A stretch of DNA of 64,000 nucleotides, taken from Candidatus Schekmanbacteria bacterium (GTDB taxonomy: Bacteria > CSSED10-310 > JACPHN01). Within the stretch, counting starts at the first letter, position 1. Each line of letters starts with the position of its first letter. The translations under genes were made by a program, and so were the position numbers. The stretch spans positions 31,616 to 95,615 of the forward strand of contig JACPHN010000044.1 of the NCBI GenBank assembly GCA_016188575.1, written 5' to 3'. The notes under the pieces were generated by a model that saw nothing but the letters and a program-made list of their open reading frames with translations, did no database searches and was not told the origin of the DNA. Of this stretch, positions 1-7,893 are shown piece after piece.

Positions 1-1
1 T

Positions 2-268
2 GCCTTGATTCGCTTCGTACAGGACCGGCCCGGGCACGACCGGCGGTACGCGCTGGACACCTCGCGCGCGCGGCGGCTGGGGTTTCAACCGCAGACGAAC
101 TTCGAGCTTGGCCTGCGCCAGACGGTGCTCTGGTATCGCGACAACGTCGACTGGTGGAAGTCCGTGATTCATCAGGACAAGGACTTTCGCGCCTACTACG
201 AGCGCCAGTATGGAAATCGTCTGAGGAATGGGGTGGAGGCCTTGGCGGAATCTGGTCATGGGGAATGA
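2..268 (+). CDS. rfbB: dTDP-glucose 4,6-dehydratase, C-terminal end (partial)
   Basis: This is the last 88 codons of a gene that begins before the window. The reading frame is open from base 2, so the apparent internal start at base 5 is not the real one. The residues [15 protein letters not shown] followed by a LGFQP segment and a YRDNVDWW-like helix are the C-terminal substrate-binding part typical of RfbB, an extended SDR that converts dTDP-glucose to dTDP-4-keto-6-deoxyglucose in the cytoplasm. The catalytic core is outside the window. Its stop codon overlaps the start of the next gene, rfbD, so the two are almost certainly co-transcribed in a dTDP-L-rhamnose pathway. Confidence 0.9.
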   Translation, partial: ALIRFVQDRPGHDRRYALDTSRARRLGFQPQTNFELGLRQTVLWYRDNVDWWKSVIHQDKDFRAYYERQYGNRLRNGVEALAESGHGE

Positions 269-1109
269 GCGCGTCGTGGTCACCGGCGGGGCAGGAATGC
301 TGGCCCGCGACCTCGTGAAGGTGTTTACAAACCAGTACGAGGTTACCTGCCTGCCCCGCGCGGCGCTCGACGTAGCTGACGAAAACGCGGTGCTCTCATG
401 CTTTCGCGAGCTTCAGCCGAACGTCGTGCTACATGCGGCGGCATACACGCAGGTCGACAGGGCGGAAATGGAATCCGCTGAGGCGTTCCGCGTCAATGCT
501 TCCGGGGCGCGCGCGGTCGCCCGGGCGAGTGCCGCCGTGGGCGCCTTTCTGGTTGCATATTCCACGGATTTTGTGTTCTCGGGTCTGGCGTCCGCGCCCT
601 ACGGTGAGGAGGCCCAGACCGGTCCACTGTGCGCGTACGGGCGCTCGAAGCTCGCCGGTGAGCTGGCGGTCCAGGAAGAAACTGACCGCTACGCCGTGCT
701 GCGCACGGCCTGGCTCTATGGCGCCGGCGGTGGCTGCTTTCCAAAGACCATGCTCCGCCTCGCGGCAGCCGCGGACAAGCCGCTGGCGGTCGTCTGCGAC
801 CAGTTCGGCTCGCCGACATTTTCTGGAGACCTCGCGGCATTGACGGTCGCGGTTGTGCGCCTGCGCTGTCAGGGCCTCTATCACGCCGTCAACGAAGGGG
901 TCGTGTCGTGGTTCGAGTTTGCTCGGGAAGTCTTGCGGTGCGCCGGCGTGGCCCGCGGCGTGACGGCGATCGGTAGCGACGAGCTCGACCGCCCGGCGAA
1001 GCGCCCCGCCTATTCGGCGCTGTGCACGCGGCGGCTCCGGTCCGCCATACGGCTGGCACCGCGATCCTGGCGAGAGGCGCTGGCCGACTTCCTGGAGGAG
1101 ATCAGGTGA
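258..1109 (+). CDS. rfbD: dTDP-4-dehydrorhamnose reductase
   Basis: The 283-aa protein opens with [14 protein letters not shown], a Rossmann GxxGxxG nucleotide-binding loop in the form usual for RfbD. It continues with [12 protein letters not shown] and YSTDFVF segments and a YGRSK active-site motif, which are landmarks of this extended SDR. It catalyses the last step of dTDP-L-rhamnose synthesis, reducing dTDP-4-keto-rhamnose with NAD(P)H. The ATG at 258 is preferred to an in-frame start at 228 because the fold starts immediately after it and a GGAGG lies upstream at 235. The start overlaps the end of rfbB by 11 bases and the stop overlaps the GTG of the next gene, a tightly coupled operon. 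rfbA and rfbC are not in the window. Confidence 0.92.
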   Translation: MGNERVVVTGGAGMLARDLVKVFTNQYEVTCLPRAALDVADENAVLSCFRELQPNVVLHAAAYTQVDRAEMESAEAFRVNASGARAVARASAAVGAFLVAYSTDFVFSGLASAPYGEEAQTGPLCAYGRSKLAGELAVQEETDRYAVLRTAWLYGAGGGCFPKTMLRLAAAADKPLAVVCDQFGSPTFSGDLAALTVAVVRLRCQGLYHAVNEGVVSWFEFAREVLRCAGVARGVTAIGSDELDRPAKRPAYSALCTRRLRSAIRLAPRSWREALADFLEEIR

Positions 1110-2110
1110 GCAGCAGCCAGCAGCAGCAGCGGCGCGCCCTGGTCACCGGCGCGGCCGGCTTTGTGGGCCGCCACTTGTGTCGTGAGCTCGCCGCTCGCGG
1201 CGTGATCGTGCATGGCACGCGCCGGCCGCATCCCGGTCAGAGCGTCGCGATGGTCGAAGCTGCCATGCTGCACGAGGCCGAAATCTCCGACCGGGAGCGC
1301 CTGACCGCGATTCTGCGGGAGGTTGAGCCTACCGAGATCTACCACCTTGCCGGCCTCGCCGACGTCGGCGCCGCCTGGCGCCAGCGCGAGCAAACCTACC
1401 GCGTGAATGTCTGGGGCTGTCTCGAGCTCCTCGAGGCGATCGTCACCATTGGCATGACGAACGCTTCGCTGCTCGTCGTGGGCTCCTCGGAGGAATACGG
1501 GACCGTGCCCGCGGAGGAGCAGCCGATACACGAAGACCGACCCCTGGCACCGCGCAGCCCTTACGGCGCCAGCAAGGCTTGCCAGGAGATCCTGGCGTGC
1601 CAGTACGCGCGCGCGTTCGGGCTCGGCGTGCTCGTCGCGCGCCCATTCAACCACGCCGGCCCCGGGCAGCAGACGGGTTTCGTCTGCTCGGACTTCGCCC
1701 GTCAGATCGCGGCCATCGAGCTCGGCCTGGAAGAAGCGCCGCTCCGTGTCGGCAATTTGTCCGCACAGCGCGATTTTACCGACGTGCGCGACGTGGTGCG
1801 AGCATACGCGGATCTGATCGAGAAGGGGCGCCCAGGGGTTGCCTACAACGTCTGCTCGGGGCGGCCGGTGCCCATCGAGGACATTCTCGGGATTCTGCGC
1901 GAAAGCGCGCACCAGCGCATCGCCGTCGCGCGCGACAGCGAGCGGATGCGGCCGAGCGATACGCCGATATTTGTCGGCAGCAGCGAGCGCCTGCAGCGCG
2001 ACACGGGGTGGTCGCCGCAGATTGCTCTCGAGCAGACGCTGCGCGACGTCCTCGCGTACTGGCGCGCGACACTCGGCGCGGAAGGCGCTTCTGCGCGCCG
2101 CGGTCCCTAG
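1106..2110 (+). CDS. NAD-dependent epimerase/dehydratase, GDP-6-deoxymannose reductase-like
   Basis: This 334-aa extended SDR starts at the GTG at 1106, which overlaps the rfbD stop and follows a GGAGG at 1093. Visible landmarks are ALVTGAAGFVGRHL (Rossmann loop), HLAGLADVGAAW, SSEEYG, the catalytic YGASK, ARPFNHAGPGQ, and the late NLSAQRDFTDVRDVVRAY segment. The last two resemble Rmd/GMD-type enzymes acting on GDP-4-keto-6-deoxymannose more than dTDP-glucose dehydratases. The likely product would be a GDP-6-deoxyhexose such as GDP-rhamnose for surface polysaccharide. Substrate cannot be fixed from sequence alone. A strong glutamine run after the start (SSSQQQQ) is a non-conserved leader. Confidence 0.8.
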   Translation: MSSSQQQQRRALVTGAAGFVGRHLCRELAARGVIVHGTRRPHPGQSVAMVEAAMLHEAEISDRERLTAILREVEPTEIYHLAGLADVGAAWRQREQTYRVNVWGCLELLEAIVTIGMTNASLLVVGSSEEYGTVPAEEQPIHEDRPLAPRSPYGASKACQEILACQYARAFGLGVLVARPFNHAGPGQQTGFVCSDFARQIAAIELGLEEAPLRVGNLSAQRDFTDVRDVVRAYADLIEKGRPGVAYNVCSGRPVPIEDILGILRESAHQRIAVARDSERMRPSDTPIFVGSSERLQRDTGWSPQIALEQTLRDVLAYWRATLGAEGASARRGP

Positions 2111-2127
2111 GCGCGGGGCGTCGCGAG

Positions 2128-4608
2128 CTACGGCATCCCGTGCTCCGCGCGCGAAATGATCTCGTTCTGGGTACTTGGCGTGAGCTCCACGAAGCGCGCA
2201 CTGTAGCCGGAAATGCGCACGAGCAGATCCCCGTACAGGTGGGGCTGGCGCTGCGCGTCGCGCAGGACCTCCGAGCTGACCACGTTCACCTGCAGATGCT
2301 GCCCGCGCAGGCGGAAGAAGTGCGCCTTCACGAGGCTCTTGAACCACCCGGCATCGCCTTTCGACGCGAACAGGCGGGGGTGGAATCGCAAGTTGGCGGA
2401 GGTTCCACCGATCGTGCGCGTGGCGTCGAGGCTCGCGATCGACTTCAGCGTCGCCGTATAGCCCTTGCGCTCGCGCCCCGAGGCCGGGCCGACGCCCACG
2501 GAAAGCGGCTCCGTCGCCTTTCTGCCGTCGGGGGTCGCGCCCACGGCTGCGCCGTAGACGACGTGGCCGGACTCGGAGTGAAAACCCAGCCCGTGCAGTC
2601 CGCCGCGAAAGGTCTTGCGCGACATCAGGGCGTCATGGAAGCGCCCGACCAAATCAGCCGCAACCTCGTCTGCCCGCGGATCGCCGTTGCCGAATTTCGG
2701 GATCTTGTTAAGGAGATAGAGCCGATCGGCCTCGCGGGAGACGAAGTTGGCGCGAAGCAGGCCGCGGAGCTCCGGCAGCGAGTACCGCTGCTCCTCGAAC
2801 ACCGCCGACCGGATGGCGGTCAGCGAATCGGCTAGCGTGGCCAGGCCCACCAGGCTGATCCCGGTGAGGTTGCCGCGGGCTCCACCGGATTTCACGTCCC
2901 GGCCCGATGCCAGCGTGCCCTCGTGGAAAATCGACACGAAGGAGTCCGGAATCAGCTCGCTCTGCGCCGCATCGACTTTCGCCAGGGCGCCCATCGTCAC
3001 GTCCAGAACGTCCTCGGCGAACGCCGCGTAGGCGTCCTCAAAGGAGGCGAAATCCGCGTGCCCGTCTGCGGCCGCGCCGTGCACGAAAAGCTCGAGCGTC
3101 CGCGGCAGGTTCACGAACGCCGCGCAAACCGAACCGTAGGCGCCGCGCGGCGCCGGCTGGACGCACCCGGCGATAATGTAGTCGCGAGCGTCCGCCAGGG
3201 AAAAACCATGGTGCAGGAAGCCGTCGACAATGACCGCATCGTTGAACACGTGCAGGGCGTTCGCGCCGCTCGTGAGGACTTCCATGACGCGGTCGGTGAA
3301 CGCCTCCGGCGATTCTTCGTGCAGGCGGGCGGCGACGTTCGGCTGCAGGAAAGGTGCCGATTCGAGCGCGTCCAACACCATGAACGACAGGTCCGACGTC
3401 ACGTCGCGGCCATCCGCGTTGATCCCCCCGATCGTCAGGGTCAACCGGCCCGTGTTGCCGTCCTCCCAGAGATTGGCGCCGTTCTCGAGGAAGAACACCA
3501 GCTCGTTCGCTTTCACGAAAAACGCCTCGACCAGCTCGCGCGCCGCCTCCCGCGTCAGCCGCCCGGCCGCCAGATCCCGCTCGTAGTAGGGGCGCAGGAT
3601 CACATCAAAGCGCCCGAACGGCACCTCGGACCCGCCGTCGTGCAGCACCATGCCCAGATAGAGGAACCAGTACGCCTGAATGGCCTCGCGAAAGGTCTGC
3701 GGCGGCTGCTCCGGGACCGCGCGCAGCGTGCGCGCCATGTCCAGGAGCTCGGCGCGCCGCTGAGCGTCCTGCGTCTCCACCGCGGCCAGGCGCTCGGCTT
3801 CGCCGGCATACCGCCTGGCCAGCGTGATCAGCGCTGCCGCCGAGACGGCGATCGCCTCATGGAATGCCCGCTGCGGCGCGCCCGCCCCCGCCGCTTCCGC
3901 CCGCTCGCGCGCCTCGCGTGCCACGTCCAGAAGCCCCCGGCTCATCACGCCCGCGATGTCCGGATTGTACAGGTTCACCGCGAACTGGTTGTCGGCCGTG
4001 TACGCGAGCTTGCGCTGCAACGCCTTTTCGCGGCGGGTCAGCGACGACCAGTAGCGGCGATAGGAGGTCCGGGTGCGCCAGTAGGGAAGCACTTGCCGGC
4101 GCAGCCGCGCGCGGTCCTGAGCCGCGATGTGAAACGCCTGAGAGCTCCGCGTCTCGAAACCGTCGAGGGCGCGGTCGAGCAGCAGGGCCACGGCGGGCCG
4201 CATGGCACGCAGCCAGGGACTGAACGGCGCGGCAGCCCGCGTTGCCACCAAAACCGCCGCCGAGGCGGCGTGCTTCGCCACGCGACGCCAGGGGCCGTCG
4301 ACGCGGATGCCGCCGGCCTTGATCTCCGGGAAGATCACCGCGCCACGGCGCTTTTCGGTCATGCTGCCGGCGATCAGCTCACCCGGATAAATGCGGACCG
4401 GGATCTCCTCCATCACCGCCTGGTTTGCGAGCGCGCGCCGCAGGACGAGCGGCTGGCCGTCGTGGCGCGCAAACTCCCGCGTGAAGATCTCGGCGCGGAG
4501 CGTCGAGACCTCGAGGCCCGCTTTCCAGCTTTTCTCGTGCAGCGCGCGCGTGCGTGGTGTTGACAGACCCTGGCGCACGACCGGCGCCGCCATGGTAGCG
4601 ATATCCAT
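2128..4608 (-). CDS. Glycyl radical enzyme, PFL2/dehydratase-like family
   Basis: The protein is 826 aa, the usual size for the family. The ATG at 4608 has an AGGAGA at 4615-4620. The glycyl radical site VRISGYSARF places the radical on Gly801, and the active-site thiyl cysteine lies in IIAGCVQPAPRG at Cys482. Glycerol dehydratase, choline TMA-lyase and hydroxyphenylacetate decarboxylase carry C-V-E here, with Glu as acid/base. This protein has Gln484 instead, so a standard eliminase mechanism is doubtful. These enzymes are anaerobic and need a radical-SAM activase, but none is encoded in the window, so activation would be in trans. An ArsR-type gene lies just upstream on the same strand, 86 bases away. 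The substrate is unknown. Confidence 0.9.
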   Translation of the reverse strand: MDIATMAAPVVRQGLSTPRTRALHEKSWKAGLEVSTLRAEIFTREFARHDGQPLVLRRALANQAVMEEIPVRIYPGELIAGSMTEKRRGAVIFPEIKAGGIRVDGPWRRVAKHAASAAVLVATRAAAPFSPWLRAMRPAVALLLDRALDGFETRSSQAFHIAAQDRARLRRQVLPYWRTRTSYRRYWSSLTRREKALQRKLAYTADNQFAVNLYNPDIAGVMSRGLLDVAREARERAEAAGAGAPQRAFHEAIAVSAAALITLARRYAGEAERLAAVETQDAQRRAELLDMARTLRAVPEQPPQTFREAIQAYWFLYLGMVLHDGGSEVPFGRFDVILRPYYERDLAAGRLTREAARELVEAFFVKANELVFFLENGANLWEDGNTGRLTLTIGGINADGRDVTSDLSFMVLDALESAPFLQPNVAARLHEESPEAFTDRVMEVLTSGANALHVFNDAVIVDGFLHHGFSLADARDYIIAGCVQPAPRGAYGSVCAAFVNLPRTLELFVHGAAADGHADFASFEDAYAAFAEDVLDVTMGALAKVDAAQSELIPDSFVSIFHEGTLASGRDVKSGGARGNLTGISLVGLATLADSLTAIRSAVFEEQRYSLPELRGLLRANFVSREADRLYLLNKIPKFGNGDPRADEVAADLVGRFHDALMSRKTFRGGLHGLGFHSESGHVVYGAAVGATPDGRKATEPLSVGVGPASGRERKGYTATLKSIASLDATRTIGGTSANLRFHPRLFASKGDAGWFKSLVKAHFFRLRGQHLQVNVVSSEVLRDAQRQPHLYGDLLVRISGYSARFVELTPSTQNEIISRAEHGMP

Positions 4609-4694
4609 TTCTTTTCTCCTGGTACGAGGTGAGAGTAGGCTCGTCGAATTCGCGCGGCCGCGTGCGCCCGAGACCGCGACGGCCGTGGCGGCGG

Positions 4695-5021
4695 CTAGGC
4701 GCAACATCCGAGCGCCAGACACTGGCGCACCAGCGATGCGAGCGCCTCCAGCCGCGCCAGCATGGTCTCGCCGTCGATGGCATAGAGCACATGCCGCCCT
4801 TCCTTTCGGCGTCTGAGCAGGCCCGCCTCCGCCATCTGCGCGAGGTGACGCGAGACTACCGAGGTGTCCTGGGGCATCTCCGCCGCGATCGCCGCCACGT
4901 CCGCCCACGGCCGGTGGGCGAGGCGCTCGAGCAGGCGAATGCGCACAGGGTCGGCCATGGCGCGGAAAAATGCCGTGTCGAGATTGTCGAAGAGCTGCTG
5001 AACGGAACAGGTCTGGTCCAT
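4695..5021 (-). CDS. ArsR/SmtB-family winged-helix regulator
   Basis: The 108-aa protein starts at the ATG at 5021 behind a GAGGT. It has the ArsR layout: a MADPVRIRLLERL helix, a TSVVSRHLAQMAEAGLL recognition helix (approx. residues 54-70), and a RRRKEGRHVLYAI wing. The classical ELCVCDL metal motif is absent. Cysteines sit at position 5 and in a C-terminal cluster (Cys101, Cys106, Cys107), which could sense a metal, metalloid or thiol oxidation; this is inference. It precedes the glycyl radical enzyme on the same strand and probably controls both genes by autoregulation. An imperfect palindrome lies directly upstream. Confidence 0.87.
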   Translation of the reverse strand: MDQTCSVQQLFDNLDTAFFRAMADPVRIRLLERLAHRPWADVAAIAAEMPQDTSVVSRHLAQMAEAGLLRRRKEGRHVLYAIDGETMLARLEALASLVRQCLALGCCA

Positions 5022-5041
5022 GGTGTACCTCGCGCCTTGAT

Positions 5042-5070
5042 ATATGCATTCATGCGCAACTGTGCAAGTA
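5042..5070. promoter_or_regulatory. Possible ArsR-type operator
   Basis: Just upstream of the regulator start lie two overlapping imperfect dyads in an unusually AT-rich patch: GCATTCATGC at 5046-5055 and TGCGCAACTGTGCA at 5053-5066. ArsR-family operators are short interrupted dyads near the promoter, so the position fits. No experimental or comparative support is available from one sequence. Confidence 0.3.
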
Positions 5071-5080
5071 TGGCGCGAAC

Positions 5081-5940
5081 CCGGGGACCGCATGGGGCGG
5101 CGGACCGCGTTGCCAGGCCAATCGCTGCTGTGGGCGAAAGCCGGAATCCCGTTCTGGTGTTGGTGTCGAGGAAAGAATCGACCAACGCCGGCACCGCGCG
5201 CTCGTCCGCCATGCCTCCAAGCTCAGTCGTGGCATAGTCGAAGACCGCCGCGCGGCGGACGCTCGGACGGTAGTCGCTAGACTCGAGGCGAGTCAGCCCC
5301 AGGCTGCACCTCCGCGAGGGGCCGAGTTTCTCCGGGCGCCATTGTCGGATTGGATCGAGGCCTACCAGAACAACACGGCCCGATGATCCCCGGCCCGGCA
5401 TTGGGGCCTGATGAGGCGCGCCCTGCTCAGCCAAGCCCGCGGTGGGAAGAAGTCTATAGGACGAAACCGGACATTCGGCCGGCGCCCGGTTCTGTCTGGC
5501 GAAGCGAGGCGAAACAAGCAGTCATGTCCGACGCCCACGGACCGTTAGCCATGCACGCCGCTAGAACGATCCATCGACCCCATCCGTGACGGAGCCCGCA
5601 ACTCCCAGCGTCTTACCGAGCGAAAGTTGCGCGAGGCGCGGCGCCTTCCACGGCAGACGCCGCTCACTGCCGTGATGCGACCTCTCTTTTTCGCGGTCCG
5701 AGTGGTCCGATGATGACCCGGAATCTCCTGCAACGGGAGCACGGTGGTCCATGTCTATTGCCATCTCCGCTGAAAGGGTATGGGGAGCAGTGCTGACGGC
5801 GCCAATACCATCGCACTGCCTCGCTGTCAAGCAGGCCCCCCGTCACCGTGGTCAAGCAGCCGCCAGGCAGCCGACAACTCCTGGCCTCGGGCGCGTGCCT
5901 TACATTGTTGTGGATCGCCAGGTCAGACATTCGTTCCGAG
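5081..5940. other. Gene-poor stretch with repeat and possible degraded ORF
   Basis: No convincing complete gene is visible in these 860 bases. On the minus strand at about 5140-5290 one frame reads VRRAAVFDYATTE then DERAVPALVDSF, which resembles one decayed HEAT/PBS-type repeat. It lacks the rest of a protein. The segment also contains one copy of a dispersed 31-bp repeat (5376-5406) with weaker similarity extending to about 5505. The remainder holds nothing recognisable. Confidence 0.4.
5376..5406 (-). repeat. Dispersed 31-bp repeat, copy A
   Basis: On the minus strand this reads CCCCAATGCCGGGCCGGGGA followed by TCATCGGGCCG. An identical 31-base copy occurs on the plus strand at 63620-63650. 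Similarity continues less perfectly on one side: both copies carry CAGGGCGCG ten bases before the core, then a CTTCCC-C-CCGC block and a GGCCGAAT block further out. It is therefore a repeat of about 120 bp with a conserved end. Confidence 0.75.
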
Positions 5941-7587
5941 TCAGGGCGAAATGCGGTCCGCCGCGAGCTTCTGGACAACGGCCTCGAGCTGCGCGATCCG
6001 CGCCGACATCTCATCGATCCGAGCGTTCTTGGCTTCGAGCTCTGCCTGAAGCTCTTTTACGGCCACCAGCGCGACGCCGGCGACATCCGAAACCGCGATT
6101 CCAGTACTGGATTCGCCGAGCCCAAACGCGGCGTGAAAATCCTCGGCAAACGGCCCCAGGTGCTTCACGGTCGGAGCATCGTGCTTGTAGCTCCACAGTG
6201 CAACCTCCAAGTTCTTCAGATGCCCGAGCACGTTCAATGACTCTGCCGATACCACATGCCCCTTGACCGCGCGACTCGAGCTCTGTGTCAAGGTGCCGGC
6301 GATCCACAAGTTCCCCGCCGCAGTGACCGCGAGGCGCAGGTCGGCGCCGTTATAGAAGGCGGCATTGCCGGCGGGGTAAAGACGCAGGCTGGCGCCGGTG
6401 CCGTCCGACCGGCCGATCTCGAATCCGTCCGTGTACGTCGAGAAGTCAGTCATCCTGAGTCTCCACTGGACGCCCGAAGTCACATGGTCCAGCAAGATGG
6501 TGGGTTGCGCGGGTCTGGCGAGATGGAGGCTGGCAGTCGGTCCGTACGTTCCGAGCCCGATGTTACCCGAGGCGGCGATGGCGAGACTGTTCTGGGGGGA
6601 ACCGGGAAAAATCCGGAACGGGAGCCTCGATCCCGCAGTTACGTCGCGCACGAAGAAGTTCGCCTCGTTGCCAGCGACATCCCACGTCTGTGCCGTGTAG
6701 CCAGAGGTGCCGTCCTGGTTGAATCGGACGGCAGGCGTGTCACCGCTGACCACATCCACATCCTTGACCGGGGAGGAGGTGCCAAGCCCAAGGCGCCCGC
6801 TACTATCAATATAGAGTGACGAGGTCGGTGCGCCCGCAGTTACCAAGAAGGGCGTCCTGGCATTGGTAACGTCATCGATTGCAAACATGCTCCGGCCGCC
6901 GCTAGAAGAATCATTTGCGGTCAGTTGCCAATCGTTGGAAGGAAATGATCCGGTCGAGCTCGTGTCGTCGAACTTGATTCTGAGGTTATTTTCCTTGAGG
7001 CGAATGGTATCGAAGTCAAAATTCTCGTTGTTTACACAATCGAGCCCCACGCACAGGCTGCCAATGGTGATTTGATCGTCGCTGGTCACGACATCGAAGG
7101 GTTGCGCCGTGCCACCGCGGGCTGCGCGATCTCCTGAGGCCGGACCTCGGCCGCCTGGCCCGGGTTCTTCGTCCAAGGGGATTTCGCCGTCGCGGACGGT
7201 GAACGCTCCGGTCATCGTCGCCACCACCGTAGGAAGACGTCTCGAGAGGACCGACGGGCGGCCGTCGGCAGCCAGATCGCTGGCGCTCGGGAAGCGGAAC
7301 AAGGTCAGCTCGTAGCGGTAGCTTCCATCCTTGATTGACTTGCCATTCTTGTCATAAGTGCGGAAGACGATCTGCTTGTCAGAGCCGACCGATACATCAC
7401 TAATTGCCGCATTGCCAACCGATATCTTCAGGTTTGCCCTGTGATAAGATACGTTTGGTATGAATAAGAGCTCCGACGGATAGACCTGTAGCGAGACATC
7501 GTTAGAAGCAGAGAGCATGGAGCTCGACATAGATAAGGCGACAACAAACAGAATTGTCAGAACAGGCAGAAGCGGCGATCGTATCAC
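5941..7587 (-). CDS. Secreted protein with C-terminal S74 intramolecular chaperone domain
   Basis: The 548-aa protein starts at the GTG at 7587, chosen because an AGGAG lies eight bases upstream and a signal peptide (LLPVLTILFVVALSMSSSM) begins at once. The middle contains repeated SSGRLGLGTSSP / ASGNIGLGTYGP motifs typical of beta-rich repeat stalks. The C-terminal 113 residues match the chaperone-of-endosialidase (peptidase S74) domain: QSSSRAVKGHV with Ser437 and Lys442 at the spacing of the self-cleaving Ser-Lys dyad, SYKHDA, HLGPFAEDF, then a coiled coil ending the protein. The domain trimerises a stalk and then cuts itself off. In phages it sits on tail spikes; here a signal peptide implies export to the surface. 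Confidence 0.85.
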   Translation of the reverse strand: MIRSPLLPVLTILFVVALSMSSSMLSASNDVSLQVYPSELLFIPNVSYHRANLKISVGNAAISDVSVGSDKQIVFRTYDKNGKSIKDGSYRYELTLFRFPSASDLAADGRPSVLSRRLPTVVATMTGAFTVRDGEIPLDEEPGPGGRGPASGDRAARGGTAQPFDVVTSDDQITIGSLCVGLDCVNNENFDFDTIRLKENNLRIKFDDTSSTGSFPSNDWQLTANDSSSGGRSMFAIDDVTNARTPFLVTAGAPTSSLYIDSSGRLGLGTSSPVKDVDVVSGDTPAVRFNQDGTSGYTAQTWDVAGNEANFFVRDVTAGSRLPFRIFPGSPQNSLAIAASGNIGLGTYGPTASLHLARPAQPTILLDHVTSGVQWRLRMTDFSTYTDGFEIGRSDGTGASLRLYPAGNAAFYNGADLRLAVTAAGNLWIAGTLTQSSSRAVKGHVVSAESLNVLGHLKNLEVALWSYKHDAPTVKHLGPFAEDFHAAFGLGESSTGIAVSDVAGVALVAVKELQAELEAKNARIDEMSARIAQLEAVVQKLAADRISP

Positions 7588-7893
7588 GGTACTAGCTCCT
7601 GAGGGGAGGATGAGGAAATTCGCATGGGCACTTGGAGAAAGGGCCGGCAACCGGTCACCGCCGCCGCCAGGGGGGAACTCGTGAAAGAGTCTGCAGCAGA
7701 GGTCGCCGAGCATTTGCGAGGCTGCGCCAACGACATTCCGAATGCTCCGAGATTTATCTTCTTGCCTTGTCACTCGCGCCAATAGCCCATCGCCTGCACC
7801 CCCGGGGGCGGCCGGCTGCCGGACACACCCATTCATCGACAGGCCTGTTGCTTGCCCGCGCGACTCGATGACAGACGAAGTAAGGGCTTCATA
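7588..7893. other. Intergenic stretch, no gene seen
   Basis: This 306-base gap separates the cyclase gene from the downstream S74 protein on the minus strand. The S74 reading frame happens to stay open through it, giving a possible 83-residue N-terminal extension, but that part has no start site as good as 7587 and no recognisable content. No precursor-peptide gene is convincing here. Confidence 0.4.

Noticed and set aside
2923-4563. 546-codon plus-strand ORF
   Set aside because: It is the antisense shadow of the glycyl radical enzyme, Arg-rich and without motifs.
7588-7836. N-terminal extension of the S74 protein
   Set aside because: In frame, but the GTG at 7587 has a strong ribosome site and is followed directly by a signal peptide.
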